Origin: Chloroflexota bacterium
GTDB lineage: Bacteria > Chloroflexota > Anaerolineae > 4572-78 > J111
Reading direction: 5' to 3'
DNA: 64,000 nt
NCBI GenBank assembly: GCA_016860845.1
Contig: BOKF01000008.1
Coordinates: 62,001-126,000 of the forward strand
The translations under genes and the position numbers were made by a program. The notes under the pieces were generated by a model. That model was given only the letters and a program-made list of their open reading frames with translations, was not told where the DNA came from and did not search any database. Of the stretch, positions 51,610 to 59,334 are shown piece by piece (position 1 is the stretch's first letter; every line of letters begins with the position of its first letter).

Positions 51610-52836
51610 ATGGATCTTATTGTACGCCGCGCCAAACTCAGAGGAACCGACTCCCTCGTTGATATTGGCATTGAGGCTGGACGCGTTGTTGAACTTGCTC
51701 CCCAGATAACCGTCCGCGCTGCCGGCGAGATTGACGCTAACGGTCTGCTGGTGACCGAGTCCTATGCCAATCCGCATCTGCACTTGTGCAAGGTTTATAC
51801 CTTGCCCATGATGGATGAAATCGCCCTCAAAGCGTATCACGGCGCGGATATGGGCCAAGCGATGACCGCGATTGAGCTGGCCGCCCGGGTCAAGGAAAAG
51901 TATGATGAAGCCTGGATTATCAAAAATGTGCGCCGCGCCCTGGCTCTGGCGGCGATTTATGGCAATACCCATCTTCGCGCCTTTGCCGATGTAGACCGTC
52001 AGGCCCATCTGGAGGGAGTCAAGGCGCTCTTACGGGCCAGGGAGGAGTTCAAAGGAATTGTTGACCTGCAGGTTGTCGCCTTTGCTCAGGACGGACTGGT
52101 GCGCGAACCCGGCGCAGCCGCGCTGCTGCGGCAGGCGATGGCCTTAGGGGCCGATGTGGTCGGCGGTATCCCCTGGATTGAATACACGGACCGGGCCGCC
52201 CAGCAACACGTGGCTGAGATCTTTGCCATAGCCCAGGAATTCGATAAGCCGGTTTCCATGCTGGTGGACGATGCCGGCGACGCCGGTCTGCGGACCCTGG
52301 AGATGATGGCGGTAAAAGCCATCGAACAAGGCTGGCAGGGACGGGTGTTGGCCCATCACGCCCGGGCGATGGCCCTCTATCCCACCCCGTACCTGCAAAA
52401 AGTAGCCGCGCTGCTCAAAGCCGCGCAAATGGGGCTTGTCACCGACCCGCACACCGGCCCGCTGCATGCTCGGGTCAAGGAGTTGCTGGCCGCAGGCGTC
52501 CTGGTTTGCCTGGGCCAGGATGATATTTCCGACGCCTATTACCCTTTGGGCCGCAACAATATGTTAGAAGTGGCTTTCCTGGCCGCGCATCTGCTCTGGA
52601 TGACCACCGCCGCCGAGATGGAACAGCTTTACACGATGATTACCCGTTCGGCCGGCCGGGCCATGGGCCTGGCTGATTTTGAATTAAGGGTGGGTGCGCC
52701 GGCCCATTTGGTGGTGCTCGATGCTCCGAACGTTCTTGAAGCCCTGCGTTATCATGCTGCGCCGCTGACGGTCATCAGTCATGGCCGGGTGGTTGATACC
52801 GCCGCTATGCACATGATTATCCACGAAAATGAATGA
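51610..52836 (+). CDS. Cytosine deaminase-like amidohydrolase (CodA family)
   Basis: 408 aa, preceded by GTAGGAG. CodA-type features: ESYANPHLHLCKVY (metal HxH), THLRAFADVDRQAHLEGV, HHARAMALYPTPYL, and the metal Asp in CLGQDDISDAYYPLGRNNMLEVAFLAAHL. Deaminates cytosine or a similar pyrimidine or amide ring with a metal ion in the cytosol. Divergent from the nucleoside importer bmp gene, which fits a shared base-salvage role; the other operon end carries a second, unrelated deaminase (40409). Confidence 0.9.
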   Translation: MDLIVRRAKLRGTDSLVDIGIEAGRVVELAPQITVRAAGEIDANGLLVTESYANPHLHLCKVYTLPMMDEIALKAYHGADMGQAMTAIELAARVKEKYDEAWIIKNVRRALALAAIYGNTHLRAFADVDRQAHLEGVKALLRAREEFKGIVDLQVVAFAQDGLVREPGAAALLRQAMALGADVVGGIPWIEYTDRAAQQHVAEIFAIAQEFDKPVSMLVDDAGDAGLRTLEMMAVKAIEQGWQGRVLAHHARAMALYPTPYLQKVAALLKAAQMGLVTDPHTGPLHARVKELLAAGVLVCLGQDDISDAYYPLGRNNMLEVAFLAAHLLWMTTAAEMEQLYTMITRSAGRAMGLADFELRVGAPAHLVVLDAPNVLEALRYHAAPLTVISHGRVVDTAAMHMIIHENE

Positions 52837-52871
52837 TGACTTTCGTTTGATGCCATTTAGGCTGGTTAAGT

Positions 52872-52919
52872 GGACTGTGGTCCTGTTGGATTTGACAAAC
52901 GGACTATGGTCCGTAAAAT
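52872..52919 (+). promoter_or_regulatory. Promoter with two GGACTRTGGTCC operators
   Basis: -35 TTGACA (52892-52897), 16-bp spacer, -10 TAAAAT (52914-52919). Palindromes GGACTGTGGTCC (52872-52883) and ACGGACTATGGTCCGT (core 52901-52912) start 29 bp apart; the second fills the spacer and would block RNA polymerase when bound. The regulator is not in the window. Confidence 0.75.
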
Positions 52920-52962
52920 ATCTCCTACATAAAATTTTACAACTCACGGGAGGTATTTCAAC

Positions 52963-53370
52963 ATGTCAGTTCCAAAAATTCCTGATAGTCATAAACCGCT
53001 TTTTGAAAAACCGGTGATCGGTAACCTGGCGACCCTGATGCCGAATGGTCTGATCCAGGTCAATCCGGTTTGGGTGGATTACGATGGGACTTACGTTCGC
53101 TTCAATTCGGCGCAAGGACGGCAGAAGGATAAGAACGTCAAAAAGAACGGGATAGCGACCATAGAGCTGGTTGACCCGGAAAATCCCTATTACTGGATCG
53201 AGATTAGGGGCCGGGTGGCAGATATTACGACCGAGGGCGCCGATGCCCATATTGACAGCCTGGCCAAGAAATATTTGGGCGCAGACTCCTACCCCTTCCG
53301 CAAAGCAAGCGAAGTCCGCCTCACCTACAAAATCCAGCCTGAGCGGATCAATGCTTTCGGTCCGCAGTAA
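52963..53370 (+). CDS. PPOX-class F420-dependent (or flavin) oxidoreductase
   Basis: 135 aa, preceded by GGGAGG. Split-barrel PPOX fold: GNLATLMPNGLIQVNPVWVDYDGTYVRFNSAQGRQKDKNVKKNG is the family's entry (TIGR03618-like), then YWIEIRGRVADIT and YPFRKASEVRLTYKI. Members bind F420 or flavin and reduce diverse substrates. Single gene with its own repressed promoter and a terminator behind it. Cofactor choice cannot be decided from sequence alone. Confidence 0.88.
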   Translation: MSVPKIPDSHKPLFEKPVIGNLATLMPNGLIQVNPVWVDYDGTYVRFNSAQGRQKDKNVKKNGIATIELVDPENPYYWIEIRGRVADITTEGADAHIDSLAKKYLGADSYPFRKASEVRLTYKIQPERINAFGPQ

Positions 53371-53397
53371 ATCTGTATACTGACCAAAGAACTTAAT

Positions 53398-53432
53398 AAG
53401 CCCCCTGGTTCCATCGTTGAATCAGGGGGCTT
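53398..53432. terminator. Terminator between convergent genes
   Basis: Arms AAGCCCCCTG (53398-53407) and CAGGGGGCTT (53423-53432), perfect, 15-nt loop. Serves the PPOX gene and probably the VWA gene ending at 53454. Confidence 0.8.
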
Positions 53433-53453
53433 GTTGTTTGAGGCCGGCAAAAG

Positions 53454-54728
53454 CTAGCTTTTTTTATAATCTTTCCGGGAGCGCTGGGCCAGGTAAGTCT
53501 GGTAATGTTTTACCTTCCGCGTGCTTTCACTAAAACCCAACTCCATTTCATCCGCCATTTGGTGCAGTTCTTGAGCAAGCGCCCCGGCAACCGGCGCAGG
53601 CATCGCTGCCTTCAAGACGACCCCGGCCCGGCGTAAGGCAGCCTGCGCCCCAGGAATATCCCCTTGCTGCTCCCGCTGCAGCGCCTCCATTTTGGCCCGT
53701 TCCGCTTCCAGCCGGCCGGCCTCCTGCAAGACTTCCTCATTCACAGCCTGGCTGTCACATGCCGCCTCTGTGGCAGCGTTGAAATGAAGACTTTCCTCCA
53801 TCTGCACCGGCTGGCGCTGTTGGCTGTCTTCATAGCGCAGGGTGAAAGTTAGGGCTAAATCCTGGCCGAGCGCGCGGGCCGGCAGTTTTAGCTTCAACGC
53901 CAGGTGGCGGGTCTCGCCGGCAAAAGCGTCGCCCAGGAACAGGCGCAGGGTCTGGCCCAGCCGCTCGTGGAGCGTGTCGTTGAGCACCTCTACCTCGACT
54001 CCGCCGGGCAGGTTAAGGTCGAGAGTCAATTCGCGAGCGACGGTGGTCAGCAGTTCACCCAATTCTCCCTGGAAATAGTTGGGAATCTGGTTAGGCTTAT
54101 CAATAAAGTAAAAGTGACCCCCGCCGCCATCGGCGATGCCTTGCAGTAGAAATTGGTTGAAATCATGGCCAACCCCAAAAGTAGTGGTCGAGATGCCCCG
54201 GCGGCGCAGTTCTTTGGCTTGCATGACCAGTTGCTCGTGGTCGGTCATGCCGACATTGGCCAGGCCGTCGGTCAGCAGTAAAGCCCGGTTGAGATAATCC
54301 TTGGTCATAAAATCGGCGATTTGATCGCAGCCGGTAAACCAGCCGCCGCTGAGATTGGTCATCCCGCCGGTACGGACCTGGCGGATGCGCCGGATCATAT
54401 CGTCGCGGGCATCGCCGGTGACGGCCCGGCTGGGAGCCAGGAGTTCCACGGCATCGTCGTAGATGACCACCGCTGCCCGGTCGGACTCGGTTAACACACG
54501 CAGGGCGTGGATGGCTGCTTCCTTGACGTACTCCAGCTTGTCGCCGCTCATGGAGCCGCTGCGGTCAATAATCAGGCTTAAATTGAGGGGCAGGCGGTCG
54601 GTCTGGCGAGATGGGTTGGGCAGGCGCAGGGTCAGCCAGACGTACCGTTCACAGCCTTGATTGGCCGGGATCAACGGCCGGTCAGTCTGGCCGGTCAGAT
54701 GGGCTTTTTCAAAAAGTGGGGCTTGCAT
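53454..54728 (-). CDS. VWA domain protein
   Basis: 424 aa, no signal peptide. Residues about 25-60 LPLNLSLIIDRSGSMSGDKL form the MIDAS DxSxS motif, with TNLSGGWFTG (Thr) and LLLTDGLANVG (Asp) completing it. A beta-rich region follows (about 225-330), then a helical C-terminus. Cytosolic VWA proteins often work with AAA or regulatory partners. 36 nt after the MerR gene, so co-transcribed and probably controlled by it. Confidence 0.88.
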   Translation of the reverse strand: MQAPLFEKAHLTGQTDRPLIPANQGCERYVWLTLRLPNPSRQTDRLPLNLSLIIDRSGSMSGDKLEYVKEAAIHALRVLTESDRAAVVIYDDAVELLAPSRAVTGDARDDMIRRIRQVRTGGMTNLSGGWFTGCDQIADFMTKDYLNRALLLTDGLANVGMTDHEQLVMQAKELRRRGISTTTFGVGHDFNQFLLQGIADGGGGHFYFIDKPNQIPNYFQGELGELLTTVARELTLDLNLPGGVEVEVLNDTLHERLGQTLRLFLGDAFAGETRHLALKLKLPARALGQDLALTFTLRYEDSQQRQPVQMEESLHFNAATEAACDSQAVNEEVLQEAGRLEAERAKMEALQREQQGDIPGAQAALRRAGVVLKAAMPAPVAGALAQELHQMADEMELGFSESTRKVKHYQTYLAQRSRKDYKKS

Positions 54729-54764
54729 TAAGGTGGCTCCTTCCTGCCATAATGTATCCGGGTA

Positions 54765-55466
54765 TTAACATACTACAAAGGAACTCAAAATTTGGCGGGC
54801 AATTTTTATAAGTTGTTCGACCTTCTGGCCCAGACTGCTGTTCTCCACGCCTTCTTTGACATGTAACTCAACGCCGGGCGTAAGCTGATAACGCCGCCAG
54901 TTCTCTACCGGCCCAGTTTCGACAGGCGGCGCCGGCAGCAGCGGCATTGACTGGGGTAAACTCCTCGCTGCCGTTGCTGGTTGATTTTCCGGCATGCCGG
55001 CTGCATCTCGCAGGGGAACCGGTGCAGGCAGAGGCGCTTCGCCGGTCATGGGTGAAACACCCTCGCGTATTTGTTGGGCTTTGAGTTTGTGCCGCAGCAA
55101 GTTGTAGTCCTGTGCAGAAGAGTCAGGCGGCTGGAGCAGTGTTTGCAGGTAGGCTTTAGCCGAGTCAGGTGCGGGCAGGGGCGGGGCCGGCTGGGTTTGT
55201 TTATCGGCCAACAACTCGACGACTGCCTGGTCGTCCAGCCCGCTCATGAGCGCCCTGATTTCGTGCAGCGGTAAAAATTCATCTTTGAGAAGTTTAATCA
55301 GGTTCAGCCGGGCCAGGTGACCTTGGTGATAGGTTGCCGCGCGTCCTCCGCTTTCCGGGGCGGGGAGCAATCCTTCGCCCACGTAATAACGGATGGTGCG
55401 AATTGTCACGTCTGCGACTTCGGCTAACTCACTGATGGTGTAACTTTTCTCGTTTGGCATAAGCAC
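54765..55466 (-). CDS. MerR family regulator
   Basis: 233 aa (ATG 55460 two codons in is an equal start). N-terminal winged HTH YTISELAEVADVTIRTIRYYVGEGLLPAPE and the dimer helix to about 125; a Pro-rich linker (to about 190) and a small C-terminal domain (YQLTPGVELHVKEGVENSSLG) of unknown ligand. No Cys cluster, so not a metal sensor, and no B12 motif. Upstream inverted repeat overlaps its promoter, which suggests autoregulation. Leads the VWA gene. Confidence 0.88.
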   Translation of the reverse strand: MLMPNEKSYTISELAEVADVTIRTIRYYVGEGLLPAPESGGRAATYHQGHLARLNLIKLLKDEFLPLHEIRALMSGLDDQAVVELLADKQTQPAPPLPAPDSAKAYLQTLLQPPDSSAQDYNLLRHKLKAQQIREGVSPMTGEAPLPAPVPLRDAAGMPENQPATAARSLPQSMPLLPAPPVETGPVENWRRYQLTPGVELHVKEGVENSSLGQKVEQLIKIARQILSSFVVC

Positions 55467-55476
55467 TCAAATAAAA

Positions 55477-55536
55477 TTGACAGTAATACGTAATAGTGTT
55501 TAAAACTATTTTATCACTATTACGTTCTACTGTCAA
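55477..55536 (-). promoter_or_regulatory. MerR promoter within a large inverted repeat
   Basis: On the minus strand -35 TTGACA (55536-55531), 17-bp spacer, -10 TAAAAT. The arms TTGACAGTAATACGTAATAG (from 55477) and its mirror to 55536 match at most positions, with core ACGTAATAGTG/CACTATTACGT. The plus strand also has TTGACA plus 17 bp plus TTAAAA, so a weak divergent promoter is possible. Confidence 0.75.
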
Positions 55537-55610
55537 GATGTACAAGCTTAAAACTGTAGGACAAGTTGTCAACTTGTCGGAGAAACCGGACCGCCTAAAT
55601 TGGACAGCCT

Positions 55611-56813
55611 CTATTGTCCAACGCTATCGGGCGCGGGCAGCAGATCCCGCAAAAACCGCTGTCCGGCTTGTTCCAGGTCGCCGCTCAGGGCAAAAGTCAA
55701 ACTGCGGATACGCAGGCCATCAAGGGTCGTATCAAGAGGTTGGGGCAGGGGGGTGGGATAGACCAGAATTGCTTCCGTGCTGCGTTTGACCCTGGCATAA
55801 GCCATAACCTGGGCGATGTCGTCGGCGCTGGGAGGGCCGGCCTTGTACTTGGTATCCAAAATATAGCGGGTTGCCCCGGTTGATTTTTCGTATAGGGATA
55901 GGTCTATTTGGAAATGCAAGGCATTCGCCGTGCTAAGGTCAACCTGCTCCTGGGCTTTGAGTTCCAGGTGGGGGGGCAGGTGGGCGCGGAGCCATTCGGC
56001 CACAAACAGTTCGTACAGGCGGGCCATGTCCACCAGGAAAGGCAGCATGGCTCGATCGCCGGGGAGGTGGCTGGGGCCGCTCTGATCTAAAAAGAAGCGG
56101 CACAGGGCGTGCAGTGGCCGGTAATCTTCGTTGAGCCGGTGGTAGGTTCGCCCGCCGCTGGCCTGAGGGCCGCAAGGAACCGGCGTAATCAGGCCCTGGA
56201 AGGCGTGGTAAGCCCGCCGAACGGCCGGCAGAACGCGGTCGCTGCACAGGCCGCTGCGAGCGATGCGCCCGAGCGTCCAGGCTAAAATCTGGTTGTCGGC
56301 GATGTCGGCGGTGTGCTCCTCGTACTGGCAGGGCAAATTGATCTGTCCGGGCCGCTGCAAGGCGGACGGCAGTTCCAGCCGGCCCCGCAGGTAGGGCAGC
56401 CGTTCGGCCTGGGCCAGGTAGGCCCGGTAGAAGCCTTTGCGCCCCCGGTCGAGCACGCGCAGGGCCAGGATGTGAGCTAAATTCTCGTAGAACTCCGGCA
56501 GCGACTGGCTGGCTACCAGGCCGTCCAGCAGGCGAAAGCTGTTCAGCCGGTAGGCGTACTCCCACATCCGAAAGAGGTTGCTCAACTCGATTTTGGGCTT
56601 GAGTACAAAGCGAAACTCCGGGGTCAGGGGAATGTGGCCGACCCAGCCCTGGGCTGTCAGCCGCCACTGCCCGCCGGTTTTGAAGGACGGCTCCTGCACC
56701 TCGACCTGCTGGCGGTAGCTTTCCCACAGCGCCTGGCCCACACTCAAAGGTATAGCAGCGGCGGGGAAGTGGGCCGGCTGGTATTCGGTTAGTTCGATAA
56801 TTTGTGGACCCAT
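55611..56813 (-). CDS. mcrC: McrC-like subunit of a type IV restriction system
   Basis: 400 aa from ATG 56813; the longer frame to 56894 starts inside a REP-like repeat and is less likely. McrC features: IPLTPEFRFVLKPKIELSNLFRMWEYAY near the N-terminus, the middle ADNQILAWTLGRI, and a PD-(D/E)xK nuclease core HFQIDLSLYEKSTGATRYILDTKYK near 320-345. Nuclease partner of McrB at 57062; together they cut modified DNA. The gap to mcrB is 248 nt and holds the REP element. Confidence 0.88.
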   Translation of the reverse strand: MGPQIIELTEYQPAHFPAAAIPLSVGQALWESYRQQVEVQEPSFKTGGQWRLTAQGWVGHIPLTPEFRFVLKPKIELSNLFRMWEYAYRLNSFRLLDGLVASQSLPEFYENLAHILALRVLDRGRKGFYRAYLAQAERLPYLRGRLELPSALQRPGQINLPCQYEEHTADIADNQILAWTLGRIARSGLCSDRVLPAVRRAYHAFQGLITPVPCGPQASGGRTYHRLNEDYRPLHALCRFFLDQSGPSHLPGDRAMLPFLVDMARLYELFVAEWLRAHLPPHLELKAQEQVDLSTANALHFQIDLSLYEKSTGATRYILDTKYKAGPPSADDIAQVMAYARVKRSTEAILVYPTPLPQPLDTTLDGLRIRSLTFALSGDLEQAGQRFLRDLLPAPDSVGQ

Positions 56814-56887
56814 TGCAATCACTCGCTGAAAGACTCTTGCCGGGATTTGGGGATTTAAATTAGACAGTATCGGAATTAAGCCTTGCC

Positions 56888-57007
56888 ATGTCATCCTTCG
56901 ACTTTGCTCAGGACAGGTTTCGAGCGACGAAGGAGCGAGAAATCCCTACAGCGTCACTTTTAGCATAACTTCGAGGGATTCCTCGTTCCGCTCCGCTCGG
57001 AATGACA
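56888..57007. repeat. ATGTCAT REP-like inverted repeat between mcrB and mcrC
   Basis: Outer ends ATGTCATCC and GGAATGACAT, inner arms GGAGCGAGAAATCCCT/AGGGATTCCTCG. 120 bp. Relative of 41926-41997 with an added middle part. Confidence 0.8.
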
Positions 57008-57061
57008 TAAGAACCCTAATTCTTATTTCCGATAAGCCCTTAAATTTATCTCCAGGATTCT

Positions 57062-59095
57062 CTAATCCCGGCCCAGTGATTCCTTGACCCTATCCCAGCG
57101 GAAGTTCTCCGCCTGTTCGGGCCGGTCGAAAAAGTACTCTTCGAGATAAGGCTCGATCTCCATCCGCCAGATGTCTTCCAATTCACCCCCCAGGTGGGGA
57201 TGCAGGAAAAAGGTGATGCCGACATGGTAATGGGGGTCGCCGATTTGGCGGTTGAGCTTGGTCAGCGTCTCGATCAAGCCTTCGACGGGAAAGCCGGTGG
57301 TTTGGTGGAAGCGCCGCAGCACCTCGTAGTTGGGAGCGAGGGCGATAAAGGCAAAGCGCCGCCGCAGGGCATGATCCACCAGGGCAATCGAGCGGTCGGC
57401 GGTGTTCATGGTGCCGATGAGCTGCACGTTGGCCGGGATGTGGAAATCGCCGCCCCCGGCCAGGGGAATGGCCCGGTCGCGGTACTCCAGCAGGTACATC
57501 AACTCGCCGAAGACCCGGCTCAGGTTGGCCCGGTTGATTTCGTCAACGATGAGCACGCAGCGCCCGGTTCGCTGCTGCGCCTCCCCGCAAAATTCAAGAA
57601 AGCGGCCCGGCATAAGCGGATAGCTCAAGCGGTCGCCCTCGCTCTGGGGGCGGATGCCCTGCATAAAATCTTCGTAGGCGTAGGCCGGGTGGAACTGGAC
57701 CAATTCGACAAACCCATCCCCGCCTCCAATTAAATACTTGGCCAGCTTTTCAGCCAGGAAGGTTTTTCCCGTCCCCGGCGGGCCGTATAGAATCGCCTGC
57801 CCCTTGCGCTCGATGGCTCGTACCCAGCGGGCGAGTTCGGCCTCGTCAAAGCCGGTGTCGGCGGCGAGTTGAGAGAAAGAATAGAGGGGATTTAGCTCAA
57901 CCGCTTCCTGAAAATCTTCGCCAATCAGGACTATTTTTTTAGTGTCATCATTGCTAAACTTCACTTGTATACCTTCTCGGCGAAGGATTTCAACCGCGCG
58001 TTGATTGCCAAGTTGAGTATTTTTCCAAAAACCGCGCCTCGTTTTCTCCCAAAGACGACTGGTCGGTGAAACACGACCTTCTTTTAAGGCCCTATTTTCA
58101 TCGCTGAAAGGGCCTCGGACCATTGACGCTTGAAAGTCTTTATAGCCATCAGGTTCTTTACCATCTCCCAATGACGGAGGAAATATTTTTCGTAAATTTT
58201 CTTCAATCTCATCAAGATGATGCTGTTCGTCGGGAAGATCAGACATAAAATATAGACATACCAACATCCGTTCTGGATTACTACAATTCTTCATTGCCTC
58301 AAATAACTGTTGTTGGAACTCTGGCCTAATTCCGTCTAGTGCCTGTATAGTCATAATTTTAGTAGGCATTTGAGCCTCTTCTGAGATTTGAGAATGAATT
58401 GCTGATAAATCTGATAAATTAACTATGTCTACTTCTTCTGTAGAAACATCAACATTATACTCCTCCCTCTCCTCACTAACATCCTGGTAAAACGCGGTCA
58501 AATGTCGCTCGTAGCGCAGCTCGGCCTCGTTCAGCAGCCCGGCGAAGACTCGCTCGCGCTGCTCCGGCTTGAACAAGGCTTCGGCGATTTCAGGGTTGTG
58601 CTGTTTCCAGTGGGAGGCGCGTTGCCAGGCGGCGAATTTTTGGGCGATGAAAGCGAGGGTCGCTTCGTAGGCGGCTTGCAGCTCGCTGGTCATGGGGCGG
58701 ATCATGTCCAGGGGCAGGTGGTAGCTGCGGACTTCCGGCTCGCCTTTCTTGCGGGCGAAGGGGAAGAAGGTAAAACGCTCGTCCCAGCTCACGCTGTGGG
58801 CCAGGAGGGCGAGATCAACCCACAAGCTTAAGTGCGACGCACCTTCAAGGTGCATCGCACTTGAGGCTGTGCCGTGAAAGCCGAGTACCAGCCAGCCGCC
58901 AAAGTTGAGATGCAGGCCCAACCTCCCGGAGCGCCGGGCCAGGGTCAGGGCAAAGCGCGGGTCATAAGCGCCGTGAATATCCAGCCGCCGGGCCGTCTCC
59001 TGCAGCAGGTCGAAGGCCCACTCGGCCTCGGCCCGGTCTACAAAAATCCGGGAGAAAGGTTCGGCCAGCGCCGGCGAAATAGGTAGTTGCTCCAC
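57062..59095 (-). CDS. mcrB: McrB-like AAA motor of a type IV restriction system
   Basis: 677 aa from GTG 59095 (AAGGAG 6 nt upstream). N-terminal region 1-210 not recognised, presumably the DNA-recognition part; a more AT-rich middle (about 210-385) is also unassigned. AAA core: Walker A LYGPPGTGKTFLAEKL (about 435-450), Walker B CVLIVDEINRANLS, then IGTMNTADRSIALVDHALRRRF with the McrB-type signature. Hydrolyses GTP or ATP to translocate DNA for McrC. A 39-bp palindrome is inserted in frame around residue 80. Confidence 0.9.
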   Translation of the reverse strand: MEQLPISPALAEPFSRIFVDRAEAEWAFDLLQETARRLDIHGAYDPRFALTLARRSGRLGLHLNFGGWLVLGFHGTASSAMHLEGASHLSLWVDLALLAHSVSWDERFTFFPFARKKGEPEVRSYHLPLDMIRPMTSELQAAYEATLAFIAQKFAAWQRASHWKQHNPEIAEALFKPEQRERVFAGLLNEAELRYERHLTAFYQDVSEEREEYNVDVSTEEVDIVNLSDLSAIHSQISEEAQMPTKIMTIQALDGIRPEFQQQLFEAMKNCSNPERMLVCLYFMSDLPDEQHHLDEIEENLRKIFPPSLGDGKEPDGYKDFQASMVRGPFSDENRALKEGRVSPTSRLWEKTRRGFWKNTQLGNQRAVEILRREGIQVKFSNDDTKKIVLIGEDFQEAVELNPLYSFSQLAADTGFDEAELARWVRAIERKGQAILYGPPGTGKTFLAEKLAKYLIGGGDGFVELVQFHPAYAYEDFMQGIRPQSEGDRLSYPLMPGRFLEFCGEAQQRTGRCVLIVDEINRANLSRVFGELMYLLEYRDRAIPLAGGGDFHIPANVQLIGTMNTADRSIALVDHALRRRFAFIALAPNYEVLRRFHQTTGFPVEGLIETLTKLNRQIGDPHYHVGITFFLHPHLGGELEDIWRMEIEPYLEEYFFDRPEQAENFRWDRVKESLGRD
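58827..58865. repeat. Palindromic element inserted in frame in mcrB
   Basis: Arms CTTAAGTGCGACGCACCTT (58827-58845) and AAGGTGCATCGCACTTGAG (58847-58865), two mismatches. It encodes SSAMHLEGASHLS in the middle of the N-terminal domain. 39 bp equals 13 codons, so the frame survives. Confidence 0.8.
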
Positions 59096-59158
59096 TCACT
59101 GCTCCTTGCAAAAAATAGTTCATCATTAGGGCGACTCGAAAAGGTAGCAGACATAACT

Positions 59159-59167
59159 ATTATACCA
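59159..59167 (-). promoter_or_regulatory. Extended -10 of the mcrBC operon
   Basis: TGGTATAAT on the minus strand; start site near 59152, leader of about 55 nt. No clear -35. Confidence 0.5.
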
Positions 59168-59275
59168 GAGCTTGGGCCAGGATGGAATCGTTAGCCATCA
59201 GCAATTGGACAATGAGGCCGATCTCGATATGATAAGCGACAATTATCAAATCAGCCGGGTGCAGTTTAGGCGGTT

Positions 59276-59311
59276 TTGCGGAGTGTCAAAGTGCACTTTG
59301 ACACTCCGCAA
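59276..59311. repeat. 36-bp perfect palindrome upstream of the SHMT-like gene
   Basis: Left half TTGCGGAGTGTCAAAGTG, right half the exact reverse complement, GTGCAC at the centre. 24 bp before the GTG start, so it would lie in the leader or block the promoter. Either a mobile palindrome or an operator/cruciform. Confidence 0.85.
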
Positions 59312-59334
59312 CAATTTAGATGAGGAGAATAGCA

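Noticed and set aside
55496..55789. 97-aa plus-strand frame next to the MerR inverted repeat
   Set aside because: Overlaps the end of mcrC, has no family features, and begins within the operator region.
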